A DNA stretch of 64,000 nucleotides from Tillus elongatus (GCA_964006375.1 OZ023265.1:112361084-112425083), one strand, 5' to 3'; shown: positions 30,251 to 45,655, counted from the first letter of the stretch. Notes: generated by a model not told the origin, from the letters alone. A program made the numbers and translations.

Positions 30251-30561
30251 TATTTTTTTATACTTTAATGTCGGCCTATTTCTGCGACTATGGTCAATCA
30301 CCGCCGCCAGGGACCAGTTTCACCTTACTATCCTGGAAATTTTGCCTAGCCCCCGCCTTTCTGTAGGCCGACGACTTTACGCCCCTTCCACAGGTCCGAA
30401 CGGTCATACATTTTACTTGCTAAAATATAATGACAGAACCTTGGTTGATGTCCATTTATTACAGTTTGTACTGAAAAGTGAAAGAGAAACCCTGGAAAAC
30501 GAACCAAGCACCCTTCGATTCAGAGGCACACTTTCTTACCTTTAGACCACCGAGGCTCCTA
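30251..30561 (-). mobile_element. tRNA-headed SINE, shortened copy
   Basis: Reverse copy of the family at 4735, with a GACTATGGTCAATCACCG-type tail side at the left and the CCACCGAGG head at the right. It has a small internal deletion and lacks the AC tail. Short target duplication TTATTTGA at 30243 and 30562. Confidence 0.8.
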
Positions 30562-30659
30562 TTATTTGAATTGCTACCCTTTAATTTCGCTTCGATTTAT
30601 TTCTGTATTTCATAAGCGAACTTGTCTATCAATCGACGTTTTATATTTGAATTTAGCTG

Positions 30660-30992
30660 CCTGGATCGTTTAGGCGTAAAAAAGTGTGACTCTGGACCAA
30701 AGTATCCGGAGTTTTATTCCAGGTTGAAGCATCAGACTATTTTCAGCACATAGTGTACATTATTGTGAACCAAGGTGGTATGCATCATTGTGTTTGAGCA
30801 CGTTGAATGTCGCGTTCCGCCCTTCGTAAAAGGGATAAGCAGTCGATGCCGTGTACCACGCTAATGTAAAGCACGTTAAATATTTCTATGATTACTAGAG
30901 AATGTAGAGTATCTAGCCAACTTTCTATAGCAGTGAACTGCTAACTGACGGCGGTGATTTGTCATAAACCGGCGTTGAAGAAACAACAAAAA
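30660..30992 (+). mobile_element. tRNA-headed SINE, diverged copy
   Basis: Head GATCGTTTAGGCGTAAAA, then CCAAAGTATCCGGAG; body GAGCACGTTGAATGTCGCG and AAAGCACGTTAAATATTTCT; tail GGCGTTGAAGAAACAACAAA. Divergence is high, so it is an old copy or another subfamily. It lies head to head with the minus-strand copy just upstream. Confidence 0.7.
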
Positions 30993-31344
30993 TACATAAG
31001 TATATTGAAATTTATTTAGCGGTAACCTATTTATTTCATTCTGTACGCACCCTCTACTAATTTTTATAGATGCACTATAAGCTTAGTAGCCTATTGCGCT
31101 AGCTATTGGTAAAAAATTTAGAGGCAATTGTCCGATAAGGTTAGATAAGGCTACGTCAGATCTATAAGGAAGGTGTTAACAAATCCGCCGTTGTCGAGTC
31201 TTTCCTGAATGCTATGAGCCATATGATCTCGGCAATTATCGTGCCGCTACAAAGTTTAGGACCAAAGTGGAAGCCACTTTCGACACACAGCAACTTCTTA
31301 ATTTTTCATTGTTGCGTTAGTTCAAAGAATACCGTCATTAATAC
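30993..31344. other. Unassigned
   Basis: Nothing recognised. Confidence 0.35.
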
Positions 31345-31358
31345 AAAAAAAAATCGGT

Positions 31359-31373
31359 ACGCAGCAAGTGCGT
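31359..31373 (-). repeat. Terminal hairpin of the AT-core family
   Basis: 5-bp stem ACGCA/TGCGT with loop GCAAG. Recurs at about 516, 4521, 10606, 15516 (right stem decayed), 27532, 33636, 45253 and 55087. Confidence 0.8.
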
Positions 31374-31794
31374 TATGGTAGTGAATTTTTATTAAATGCT
31401 TAAAACTTGTATAACTCAATTTTCAATAAACTAAGAAAAACGAATTTTGGTATGTAGTAAGGCCTTTCCTAGGTCAACATATTCACCAAGTGTCATTAAA
31501 ATAGATTTGTAATTTTTGGAGAAAACTTGAAAAACTTAATTTTCTATAAACTTAGAAAGCTTAATTTTGGTATGTGGTAAGGTTTCTTCAAAGCAATATA
31601 TCCACCAAATTTCATTAAAATAGCTTTGTAATTTTCGGAGAAAAAATTTGTTTTCGAAAGAAAACTCAAAATTTTCCCGGAAAACTTTGTCATATTTTCC
31701 TGGCTAACGAACTCATCCAAGCCATTAATAAAAGAAAAGCACCCCGCCGAGTTTCATCGAAATCGGTTAATTATTTTTGAGTTATCGGTTGGAC

Positions 31795-31932
<138 letters not shown>

Positions 31933-32061
31933 ATATAAAAATTGAAACTTACCCCGGATACGGGTTCTAGGGGTCCTAAATCGTGCTCATTTGAAAAAAA
32001 TTTTGCAAAATCTCATTATCAATACCTCTATTAGTGAATTTTTTTAAATAAAAATTCACTA

Positions 32062-32606
32062 AAATGTCAGCAGTCCTGTAGTGGTGGTACCTTTCGCTTA
32101 GATGTTGGAAATCGCAATGACTCTTGTTTTGTTGAGGACACCAGTCAAACACACATTTTGTACAAGACTATGAAAGAGTGTGAAAGTAAATGATCACTAC
32201 CACTACAGACCTGACCTGACCAGACCAGATACTGAAAAGTCCAAAGGACGAACCCGGTCGGTCTCTGCTGATCACCTACTTCACATCTTACCGCAAGTCC
32301 CGCTAGTATTAAAATAATGGTGGCTAGCGAGTGACGTAACTCATTGCCCGTCATGGAATTAGCCAGGAGAGTAGCTGATTTCGCTTCCTCGTATTCCTCA
32401 CATAGCTTCCTTCTTCCAGTTTTGTGTGTACGTGGAGACTGCTTTGGAAGCCTAAAACCGTCATGAAACCAAAGAAGGCACTTCGCGCTATTATTCACTG
32501 CATCATATAGCAATACCTGCCCTAAGGCCGACTTGTTGGAGTGCTGGTTACGCATATCAAAGAGTCCAGTGATGGGCGAAACCGGTCTGTGTCTCCTGTT
32601 CTCCTA
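32062..32606. other. GC-richer segment between two AT-core elements
   Basis: Base composition is more balanced than its neighbours. A 136-residue minus-strand open frame (32145-32555) contains KCLLWFHDGFRLPKQSPRTH but no domain I know. Words such as ATGGTGGCTAGCGAGTGACG resemble 33955-34060, so it may be a repeat rather than a gene. Confidence 0.4.
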
Positions 32607-32724
32607 TTAGTGAATTTTCTTTAAAAAAAATCACTATCGAAGAGATCCCGACTTTTGAATTTTGAAAAAATTTCTTCAAATGAGCGCTAATTAGGCCCCC
32701 TAGAATACATATCCGGGGTCAGTT

Positions 32725-32839
<115 letters not shown>

Positions 32840-33627
32840 GTATATATGTATCAATCACACCGATAACTCAAAAAATAAGGGGCCGAGTTTGACTAAATTT
32901 GGTGAATACCTTCCTTTTGCAAGTGTCTTGGACAAGTTCGTTAGCCAGGATAATCCGCCGAGGTTTTTCCGGAAAATTTTGTGTTTCCTTTCAATAAAAA
33001 TATATCTCCGGAAGTAACAAAGTAAGGGAACCCAAATTTGGTACACGGATTTATATCGCCATAGGTAAATTACTTATAAAAATCTAGCTCTGTGCGTCAA
33101 AAGACAAAAAAAAAGAGAAAAATAAATTGGGGCTTTCCTCAAAACGTCAAAGTCTTGATTTAAAACGTCAAAATTGGCAACATTTAGGCAAATAACTTGA
33201 ATCTAATACGAGCTATAGAAAGAAAATGTCTCAAGAAGAATGTTTTACAAACCCTGAACTCTTAGTTTCAACCGTCACTCTCCTTCATTTCACTAAAATG
33301 TTTCCAGAAAATTCATTTCAAGTAGACCCTTTCTCTGATGCTTGGCAGTAGTCTATAGAGTTTATCGTTTAATGGTATATAATTGTTTTCAAATTTTCGT
33401 AAAAAATCAAAGCTCAATATATCCGTTATTATACAAGATATGAAAAAAACTTGTAAATATTAATTATAGGGTGTCTTGAGCTACATCTTAAAACATTATT
33501 TATACAATCACAGGCTGGCACATAAGTCGTTGGTGACACAATTTTACTTTTTTTAGTCGAAAAGGCCTTATGTTATTCCATTTTTTTCATTTTTCATCGA
33601 AATATAATGCATGTTTGTAAGAAAAGA

Positions 33628-33939
33628 AATTCGGAACGCAGCTAGCGCGTTACGGTAGCGAATTTTGATTAAATGCTTCATATTTGAAAAGCTCAATTTG
33701 CTATTAACCTATAAGGTAAACCAAGACACGTTTTTTTTTTTCGGGAACACTAAGTTTCCTTTTGAAAATTTTGTAGGTTTTAAAACAATAAAGTTATCTT
33801 GATGAAACATGGCATATTGTTTCTTTGTTTCTACTATATAGGTTATACTGCTTTCTTAAAAAACACACATATTTGCTATTAAAAACATTTTTATGAAAAC
33901 TCACTACCCTAAAGCACTTGCTGCGTCCAGACTTTTTTT
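33628..33939. mobile_element. Short inverted-repeat unit inside the composite element
   Basis: Both ends carry the terminal module facing outward (ACGCAGCTAGCGCGTTACGG left; AAAGCACTTGCTGCGTCC right), an inverted repeat of about 50 bp. Its twin is 55079-55405. Confidence 0.75.
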
Positions 33940-34105
33940 ACAGATTACAGCCAGTAGTGGCAGGACTGAAATGATGGTGGCTTGCGACCGATGTAATTCA
34001 ATACCCGACGGTATTAGCCAGGGAAGTACTTTGTGTACGTGCAAGTCTAGAACTGTCAAGGAACCAGGGATGATGCTTCCAGCAATTCTCTACTGCATAA
34101 AATGT

Positions 34106-34109
<4 letters not shown>
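33940..34109. repeat. Repeat related to 32300-32560
   Basis: Shares ATGGTGGCTTGCGACCGA and TATTAGCCAGGGAAG-type words, in the same orientation. Identity unknown. Confidence 0.4.

Positions 34110-34178
<69 letters not shown>
34110..34178. repeat. (AT)n microsatellite
   Basis: Pure AT array. Confidence 0.98.
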
Positions 34179-36786
<2,608 letters not shown>

Positions 36787-37135
36787 CTCTTTTTTTCTTT
36801 AACGTCGGCCCATTTTCGCGACTACGGCCAATTACCGACGCCAGGGAGCAGTTTCACCTCACTATCCTGAAACTTTTGCCGAGACCCTGCCTTTCTGTAA
36901 GGAGGTAGGGATCTTTAACGTGCCCAACATCGCATGGACACGAGACCGACGGCTTTACACCCCTCCGAAGCGCGGAACGTGCAGACATTCAACTTGCTCA
37001 AATACAATGCCAGAAACTCTGTTGATATTAAGGTTACAGTTTGTACTGAAAAAGTGAAAGGAGTATCCTGGGATTGAACCCAGTACCCTTTAGTTTAGAG
37101 GCACACGTTCTTACCCCTGAACCACCGAGGTTCTC
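36787..37135 (-). mobile_element. tRNA-headed SINE, reverse copy
   Basis: Full-length relative of 4735: tail TTTCTTTAACGTCGGCCC at the left and B-box complement GGGATTGAACC at 37072. The head ends CCACCGAGGTTC. Target duplication TATCCTATAT at 36777-36786 and 37136-37145. The AC tail is replaced by a short T-rich run. Confidence 0.88.
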
Positions 37136-37145
37136 TATCCTATAT

Positions 37146-38116
37146 ATCTAAACTCTAAACCAACTTTAATACCTATATCCTAATGAAGTACTAATATATA
37201 CAAACTATATATTAATAATTATACCCAATACTTAAGACCTATCTTATATCGCTTAACAAACCACTTAAATACCTAATTTACAAATAATTAAGTACGAAAA
37301 TAATACCTAATGAACCGTGCACTAATCTGAGAGTTGAACAGAATCATAGACGACTAAATTCAGTAAAAAACAGAACCACCGAAAAGCCGAGAGGGGTCGA
37401 ATTTCAAAAAACTCTTAGTGCTCGCATACGTTATATCCAAAATTTCAAATATCTAGACGCAGTAGTTTGCGTTTTGCGTTGATATATCAGTCAGTCAGTT
37501 TATTCCTTTATATATTTAGATAATGAGATTTGAGTTTTGTGTCTCTATGTAATGTAGATCATAGAAAACTCAGAAGTACCAGCAGCAGGAGGTCAGATGA
37601 AGGAAGGCTCCTAGAACTATCTGCAGTCCTTCTGCTCGCACTTCTGAGTTTTTTTATGACATTCACACCGACACAAAAGTCAGATGTCAATTACAGTAAC
37701 CTTAATAGCCGTAAAATTGTTTTCTGTTTTTTTAATTCTACCATAACATTTATAATTTGATCATAAAGCCACGGATTTTTTGGGTTTACGGTGTCGGTCA
37801 AAATGTTAAAATATCTTCCAGACAATAAAAACATCATTTTGTTGGTCATTAGTGTTTAAAGATGGAAGAGTTTTACACACAATGAAGAAGACTAGTTGGC
37901 TCAGAATGTAAAAAAATATTGGTAAAGAGAATGGTGGCTTTTAGAGCGCTTGAACTGCAAAATTGGCCAGATTATCGATATTCAAGCATGTATTTCTAGA
38001 TAGGAAATTATTAGGAAATGGGTCGACGTTAAAGGAAAGTTACCAATATTTTTTTTACATTCTGCACAAACTAGTCTCCTTCGTTATGTGTAAAACTCTT
38101 CCCTCTTTAAACTATA
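37146..38116. other. Unassigned
   Basis: Mostly nothing recognisable. Part of 37800-38116 may be decayed Penelope coding sequence, because it leads into the fragment at 38117. Confidence 0.35.
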
Positions 38117-38589
38117 ATGGTTCTTCAAATGTACATAACACTTTGCAATAAGCTGAAAAAATATTCTTTCATTTTTCCACAAGAGGTTTTAGGAGTTCTG
38201 CTTTCCCAGGAGTTAATTTTGCCTAATATTTTAAGCGCTTTCTCAAAGTCTTTTCTTGAGAACAGCGCGCTTAGGTTATCTAGATTTATCTTTACTAGCA
38301 TTAAAAAAAGCCTATTTGCAAGTAACATTTTTGACAAAAAATACTTTGAAAACATGCTGGGTAACCCAAAAGACAAGGATAGTACGGCCAAAATGTTAGG
38401 AATTTACAGATACGTTGTAAAGATTGTGATCTTAAATAGGTCGGACAAATAAAAAGATTTATTGAAATTAGATTCAGAGAACATTTAGCACAATTAAAAC
38501 ACGGAACTCTAGAAAGATCTTCCGTCGCCCGAGATATTTGGGATAATAATCACCACCAAGGAGAATCTAAAATTAATAAAAAAAGTTAG
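38117..38589 (+). pseudogene. Penelope-like element, C-terminal GIY-YIG endonuclease fragment
   Basis: The linker FENMLGNPKDKDSTAKMLGI resembles the stretch just before the endonuclease in Penelope polyproteins. GIY is at about 38398. A frameshift then leads to RCKDCDLK, a stop at 38437-38439 in place of the Tyr of YVG, and VGQIKRFIEIRFREHLAQLK, then SSVARDIWDNNHHQGES to a stop at 38589. These match the GIY, Y[IV]G, R..FxEH and N-H signatures of the GIY-YIG nuclease that nicks the target for this retroelement class. The reverse transcriptase is not recognisable upstream. It is broken by at least one frameshift and one stop. Confidence 0.8.
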
Positions 38590-38618
38590 ACAACCAGGAC
38601 AGCTAAACGCATTCGAAA

Positions 38619-38619
<1 letters not shown>

Positions 38620-38698
<79 letters not shown>
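38620..38698. repeat. (AT)n microsatellite
   Basis: Begins 30 bp after the Penelope-like fragment's stop. Confidence 0.98.
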
Positions 38699-38700
<2 letters not shown>

Positions 38701-39159
38701 CTAAATATAGTAATAATAAAAATGTACGAATCCCGCTCCGCCGCCGATGAGTAGTCTCCTGATAGATTACTTTATAAAATAAATACCGGCAGAGGCATGT
38801 CCGATAGATAATAAAAGAATACAGATATTTTCGCCAAACGAAATATGTTAATTTTGATGTCGCTGAACCTCCCTATATCGTTAGTGACCGACTACCTACA
38901 GAATAATATAAATAGAATTGTGGTTATAAATATAAACTGAGCAACTTCTTATCAGAGATTCTAAACAGTTTTGGTCATTTATATGAGATAAAACTTAGAA
39001 ACTAGAATACCTGGCCAAATGAAAGATATACTGGGTAATGTCGTCTTGAGATCGTAAATGGTTTTAGTGCTCATTTTACAAGTGTTTAAAAGCCAACTTT
39101 TTGCGCATAGGTCCTGGAAAAGCCCTTACATATTATAATATATAACCTTATTTTAAAAA
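38699..39159. other. Unassigned, possibly decayed 5' part of the LINE
   Basis: 39090-39160 can be read as a poor continuation of the reverse transcriptase upstream (GPGKALTYYNI). The rest is unrecognised. Confidence 0.35.
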
Positions 39160-40825
39160 CGTCATGTTTTCTAAACCTTTGGAAAATAGCAAAGCTATCC
39201 CCAGTCCATAAAAGTGGGGATGTTGATGACCACAGAAATTATAGGCCCATATCAATTTTGTGCAATTTCTCTAAAATTTTGGAAATAATAATATATTCCC
39301 ATATTTATCCTTCTATCAGGCCGTATATTTAACCCCATCAGCATGGCTTTATGAAAGGTAAATCTACTGTCTCTTACCTGACATGTTTTACACAATATGT
39401 CTGACGTAGTTGATAATCACGGGTAGGTGGATGTTATTTACACCGACTTATCAAAAGCCTTCGATCGCATAGATCATCATTATTTACTCTTAACCAAATT
39501 AAATAAATTTGGTTTTGTTAATTCATTATTGTCTTTGTTCCTTAGCTGTCTTTCTGATAGGTTGCAATTTGTCTCTTATAATGGTTCTAAGTCGGATATA
39601 TTTAGCGTTACGTCAGGAGTTCCCCAGGGTTTCAATCTTGGACCCCTATTATTTTCAATTTTTGTTGATGACTTAAGGAAGACTATTGACTGTGAATTTC
39701 TGATCTATGCAGATGATGTGAAGTTGTTTCACAAAATAGAGTCCACCTAAGGCTGCTCATTCCTACAAGATCGGCTGACATCCTTGAACTCCTGGTGTAA
39801 TAACAGTAAGCCTACTCTTAATGTTTTAACATGTCAAGTTGTTAACTATACCTTGAAGCGATCACCAATCTTGTTTGCTTATACTCTTGAGCAGCTTGAG
39901 TTTAAAATACCTGCATCTATAAAAGAGCCAAGTGTCAATTTTGACCAAAGATTATCATTTATTGAATATATTGATCATGTCACTTCATCAGCTGTGAGAC
40001 TGTTAGGCTTCATATTGCGTAATACGAAATCCTTGTTGGGCACTGATGCTTTTATTGTGTTGTTCTACTCTCTGGTTAGGTCCCGATTAGAATATAGTTC
40101 AGTGGTGTGGAATCCCCTCTATACTGTTCATATTTGTCGAGTGGAAAATATACAAAGACGATTTCTAAAATACCTTTTTTTCAAGATCGATGGTGTATAT
40201 CCTTCTCAAGGTCTTAACTACTCGCTTTATCTGGAAAGATTTGGGTTTCTAGCTCTTCATCTGAGAAGACTGCTTGATAGTGTTGATCTTTTATACAGAA
40301 TCTTGCATAATGAAATTGACTTTTCTTATTTATTGTCTCTAGTCTGTTTTAAAATTCCACGACTATCTAGCTGAAACATGGAGCTATAAACTTACCACAG
40401 AGGTGAACATACAAATATTTTGGTAAAGTCACCAATATACTTTACTATTAATACAATTAATAAAATATGTCCTATCTGCGACGTAAATTGCGTTTCTTTG
40501 AGGAATATTTGCCATTCCATTCCCGCTTATTTTAATATATTTTTTTGAAACTGTGTAGCACATGCCATTTTATCATGTATATATGTTTGCATTAAATTTA
40601 GGTTGTAGTAATTTATATTATATGTCAGGTTTGTTTTTGCTAAGATTATTATTATACTCAGTGTTAATTTTTTAGTTTTTGTTAGTTAATTATTAATTAT
40701 ACAATATACCTATTAATTATGCTGTACTATTGTATTGCAGTAATTTATATTGATTTTTCCTTTTTTGTATGCTTTTACCCTGTAATTGGTTGTAACTGTT
40801 GGGTAAATAAATAAATAAATAAGAA
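39160..40825 (+). pseudogene. Non-LTR retrotransposon reverse transcriptase (Jockey/CR1 group), 5'-truncated
   Basis: The frames join as KIAKLSPVHKSGDVDDHRNY, RPISILCNFSKILE and then DVIYTDLSKAFDRIDHHYLL (first catalytic Asp region). SGVPQGFNLGPLLFSIFVDD and LIYADDVKLF (intact YADD) follow, then a C-terminal tail with TKSLLGTDAFIVLFYSLVRS and RLEYSSVVWNP. A stop after the YADD block (about 39748) and frame changes upstream break it. No endonuclease domain is left. Untranslated sequence ends in (TAAA)n at 40804-40822, the simple-repeat tail typical of these clades. It would copy its RNA at a nicked nuclear target. Confidence 0.85.
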
Positions 40826-40850
40826 AATATAAGATATTTAGAATTATTGA

Positions 40851-40970
40851 TCCTCTAAGGACGCTAACTTGGTTAGTGAAACGATTGTCAGATTTTTTTT
40901 AATATGTTGTGGTGATTCTCCAGGTGTGTTTATCAGTGCGCACCACAGGTTCCAATCTTCACTTAGTCGT
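40851..40970 (+). repeat. Penelope-like terminal module
   Basis: CTAAGGA (core G to A), one C, stem GCTAAC/GTTAGT with TTG, GAAAC, then GATTGTCAG. It continues TGTTGTGGTGATTC to TTCCAATCTTCACTTAG. Stem III is intact but the core is mutated. Confidence 0.5.
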
Positions 40971-41660
40971 AAAAAGTGCCAGAACATATAGAAAGCATAA
41001 TTTGGGAATAAAACTTTTTTGTGTCTCTCGGTCGGTCGGTCTGTAGCCACAATAACTTTTGAACGAATTGAGATGTCTTCAGATTTGGTATACTGTTAGC
41101 ACCCAAACGAGCGGTTGATTTGTTTAAAAAAACTCGAGTAACATAACGTTTTAGGGTTTGTTTATTAGAAAAATTTCAATTTCATCAACAACATCTGGGA
41201 TTATGTGCTGAAACTAAGTTAGTGGCTGAATGTGTGAGGGTGGAATATCAGTGAGAGAAATTTACAATTTCTTTTTTGTTAAAACGGTGTAAAAAGTCTC
41301 AAAACATATAGAAAAGTTGATTCTGAAACGAAAATTATTTGTCTGTACGTCTGGTCTCAGGCGCATTAACTTTCGAAAATAACGAGTTGAAATATCATCT
41401 TCAAATTTAGTATCCAGTTATCACCTGACAAAGAAACGCTTCGAATAGTTTTTGGGAATAAATGAGGGGGGATTTGGTGAAAATTTACATTTTTTCATTA
41501 AAACTCAAGTAATACAATATTTAAGAAATTTATGAGTAGGGGAAACCGAATATTTTCTTTGTGGTCAAAGCATAGACCCTAAATTCATTTCATGGGAATG
41601 TATTTCTGAGGAGAGTAGATTGTCACAGCTATGTGGAAATTATGATTTAATTTGCAGCAC
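40971..41660 (+). repeat. Dispersed repeat E, copy 1
   Basis: Matches 55985-56545: GGTCTGTAGCCACAATAAC-type start, CGAGTAACATAACGTTTTAG, and GATTGTCACAGCTATGTGGA at the end. Non-coding, identity unknown. Confidence 0.65.
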
Positions 41661-43741
41661 TATTTTTTAGTTGTTTTATTGTTGTAATTACTATTATATT
41701 TATTACTGTTATAGGTTGAATATATTTTTATCATAAATTTAGAGACACATCACGTAGACATTTTGACATCTGTCATTTTGATTTTGTTTTTTTTTTAAGA
41801 ATTTTTTGATAAAGACATTATAACATAGAAACGCATTTTTATTTGTAATTGTCATGAATACATATGAATCAATTTAATTTCCTCATGCCTGATAATGCTG
41901 TTAAGCAGCGAAGAGCAGAAAACAGACGATAGTGACGCCAGAAAAATAGTCTCTAGGTTTGTATTTACTGATAAATAATCTACTGCTATGTGAGACACAA
42001 CTATTCAATAGGATTATATCTACTAAGTTCGCAAATTTTTCTTGAAGAATATATGCCGCTACGCTATATCCTTTTTACACCCAGTATATTATGTGGGCGA
42101 ATGACGTTAAAAAGAATTTAGGCAAAGTTATTTTTGAGAGCCGAAGACACCAAATATATACTATAAAAAAGTTTCTTATGCTAATCAGATGTCGCCATTA
42201 TTCCACGAGCTCTTTTTTCATTATTAAAAAAAATCTTTCTCCAACATTGGCCCGCAGCTCAGATTGATCTAAAATGAAGTTATTCACTTTCTTGAGATTT
42301 TCTTAGATACCGTTGTATACCTAATAGACTGAGTAGAGCAGCGCTGATCGAAAGGTGTATTTTTTCAGAAGGGGGCGCAAGCGACCCGTGTTACTCAGCT
42401 TGCTTGATTGAAAATCAACATCCTTATCGCAGCGCACTTTGATCTGGCGGCCTCGGAAAGAGCGGCTCCGGAGAGTACATACTTCAGGAGTTGTAATAGC
42501 GGCGGATCGAGATTAAAATGGATGTTCAGCGAATGAATGATCGACTTCGAATATACTATGGGCTCCAGAACCAGTTACTAGGTGGATTCAGATATTGGTT
42601 TTAAGAATTATTGGTCCAACTAGAAAACATAAAGATGCAGCAACAAAATGAGAAAACTAACTGAGCTGAGTTAACCTACAAGCAAGCTAATTTGCATAAC
42701 TAACGTAATAATAGTTTTTCAGCTATATACAGTGTGTTTCTAAAAGGTCTTTCCGAAATCCTACCACATATTTACTCAGACGAAAATAAGCCGATTTCAG
42801 TCAACTGACCTTAGTACAAAGTTGCTTAGTTTGGCCGCAAGCCGGCGCTAAAGTTACTGTTATACTTGTTTTCATAAATTTAACATGGCTTATGCGATTT
42901 CCCTATGGTTTTAAATGACTAACAAATTCATATTAAAATGATGATTAGTATCAAACTATTGGTATAGAACTTGGATTTTTTATCAATTGGACACAACAAG
43001 TTTCTGTTCCAATGGGAAAAAATGTTTCTATTATCAAAGCTAGATCGAGTAACGCATTTACTACTAAAAATGACGATTGGTAAAACATGATTACTCTCAT
43101 GTTTTTTTATGAATTTACATTTTCACAATTAGAAGCAGTTTCCAGAAAATGGAATAATTAAACATGAATAGAAATAAATAATGATGTCATAATAACTGTT
43201 CAAATTAGTCACGATTCACATACATACAAAATTTATTCGTTAGACGAAAATAAGGCGATTTGAGTCAGGTTACCATACTACATACAACGTTGCTTCGTTT
43301 GGCTGCTAGATGGTCCTGAAGTCACAATTTTTAATTTCTTTTTTTTTATTTTAATCTTAATTTTTGGCTGATAGAGGATCCTGAAATCACAATTTTTAAT
43401 TTCCTTTTTGTTATTTAAATCTTAATTTTTTAGCGACTTCGCTATAATTTGAGATTATAACAACGTTTTAAAGGAAAAAACTATATATCAATCTATAGGC
43501 GTAAAGACAAATTTTAAAAATTGGACCCATCAAATTTTTATGGCAATGAAAGAAAGTTATTTTAGGTATAGAATGTAGATGAGGTAACCCATTTACTGAA
43601 AAAAGTACTATTAATGGTTTTTCAATAAGTAATGTGACGGACAAATTTCAGTGGACCTGAGGTATATGTATACGTGGAAAAAGTGCAATATTATTTTTTG
43701 CAAAACACTAGCATCTTGTCGTTATCTTGCCTCCTGAATAT
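41661..43741. other. Unassigned with local repeats
   Basis: About 42770-42860 and 43220-43330 are diverged direct copies (AGACGAAAATAAGCCGATTT and AAAGTTGCTTAGTTTGGCC-type blocks). Otherwise nothing recognised. Confidence 0.45.
43302..43440. repeat. Tandem repeat of about 67 bp, two units
   Basis: Both units carry GGTCCTGAAGTCACAATTTT or GGATCCTGAAATCACAATTT followed by ATCTTAATTTTT. Confidence 0.8.
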
Positions 43742-43867
43742 TTAGTGAATTTTTATTTTAAAAAAATCACTAATAGAGAGGTATCGATGGTGAGACTTTG
43801 CAAAAATTATTGCAAATGAGCGCGAACTAGGACCCCTAGAACCCATATCCGGGGTCAGTTTCAATTG

Positions 43868-43951
<84 letters not shown>

Positions 43952-44371
43952 CCGTCTGGTAACTCAAAAACTAATTAACCAATTTCGATAAAACTTGGCA
44001 AGTGGCTTGCTTTTACTAATGGATTGGATGAGTTCGTTATCCAAAAAAATCGTACGGGGTTTTCCGGGAAAATTTTGAGTTTTCTTTCGAAAAAACTTTT
44101 TTTCTCCGAAAGTAACAAAGCTGTTTCAATGAAATTTCCTACATATGTTGCCTTGGAAGAGGTCTTATTACGTACTGAAATTCAACTTTATAAGTTCATA
44201 AAAAATTGAGTTATTCAGATTTTAAATTTTTTTTTCGCTGAAAATTACAACGTTATTTTAATAAAATTTGGTAGATATCTTGCGTTAGAAGAGACCTTAC
44301 TACACACCAAAATTAAACTCTCTAGGTTTATAGAAAATTGAGTTATTCTAATTTGAAGCATTTAATATTTA
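43742..44371 (+). mobile_element. AT-core element, short form, 3' end missing
   Basis: 5' TTAGTGAATTTTTATTTT and its complement, GAGAGGTATCGATGGTGAG, GGACCCCTAGAACCCATATC, GGTCAGTTTCAATT and the (AT)n core (43869-43947). The body follows from GTATCCGTCTGGTAACTC to GAAGCATTTAATATT, where it breaks off before the terminal hairpin. Confidence 0.85.
43869..43947. repeat. (AT)n microsatellite
   Basis: Core of the short-form element. Confidence 0.98.
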
Positions 44372-44407
44372 ACATGAAGTTTTTACCACAGAAATCGTAG
44401 AAACGAC

Positions 44408-44821
44408 GAGACGATTTTCACGTCTCTAGTATCAGGATCACATGAGAGGATGGGCAGTGGAAGTGTTGTACATGCTAGTTTGTTATTTTGCAGATGATGC
44501 TTTCAATTTGTTTTCAATATATGGTGAATATAACAGAATAGTTGAGACAACAGTTCGAACATTTAACAACAGATTTCCTTATTTGGCTCCAATGAATAGA
44601 ACAAAATTCAGCAGAATTAAAAGTAAGTCGTCAAGTCATGGAATAATACTGACACAACGCGTTGTTAAACGTTTCTAAATTGAAGACAATGAAATGAATG
44701 AAATTATAGTTCTTGCATATTTTGAAGCATGTCTACAAAATTCGTTAAGAAGTAGGTCTCAAGATTTGGGTTTATCTATCTGGGCAATACACAGAATATT
44801 GAGAAAGCACAATATGCATAA
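44408..44821 (+). pseudogene. mariner-like transposase, N-terminal part
   Basis: Reads DDAFNLFSIYGEYNRIVETT, VRTFNNRFPYLAPMNRTKFS and HGIILTQRVVKRF, then a stop, and EDNEMNEIIVLAYFEACLQN, LGLSIWAIHRILRKHNMHN. It aligns in order with the copy at 25935 (NEKFPYSAPLGRYRFKRL and IIQRILEKHKMHNFSF), so both belong to one mariner subfamily with two helix-turn-helix segments. It is cut off exactly where an AT-core element begins at 44822, and the catalytic domain is not evident beyond that insertion. Confidence 0.75.
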
Positions 44822-45279
<458 letters not shown>

Positions 45280-45578
45280 ACTTTTTATCTAGCCCAACTG
45301 TACAACCAACTATCATAATATCTGCTCTACACAAGCAATTTATTTTGTTGCTTTCGATAGTTACTGAACTACTGTCAAATTTATCACGTAAATTCGAATT
45401 ATCGTTTAGAAGTTTCGCAAGTATTTTATTAATTAAAGTCTTTGATTAATTTACTAAACCCATATGCGGTCAATGGTGCATTAACGCAACACAGTCAATG
45501 ATTTTTTATTAAGAAAGTGGTAGAATAAATTCACAATCATATTATTTATTGTCAATGGAAAATATTTATACTATTTTT

Positions 45579-45655
<77 letters not shown>

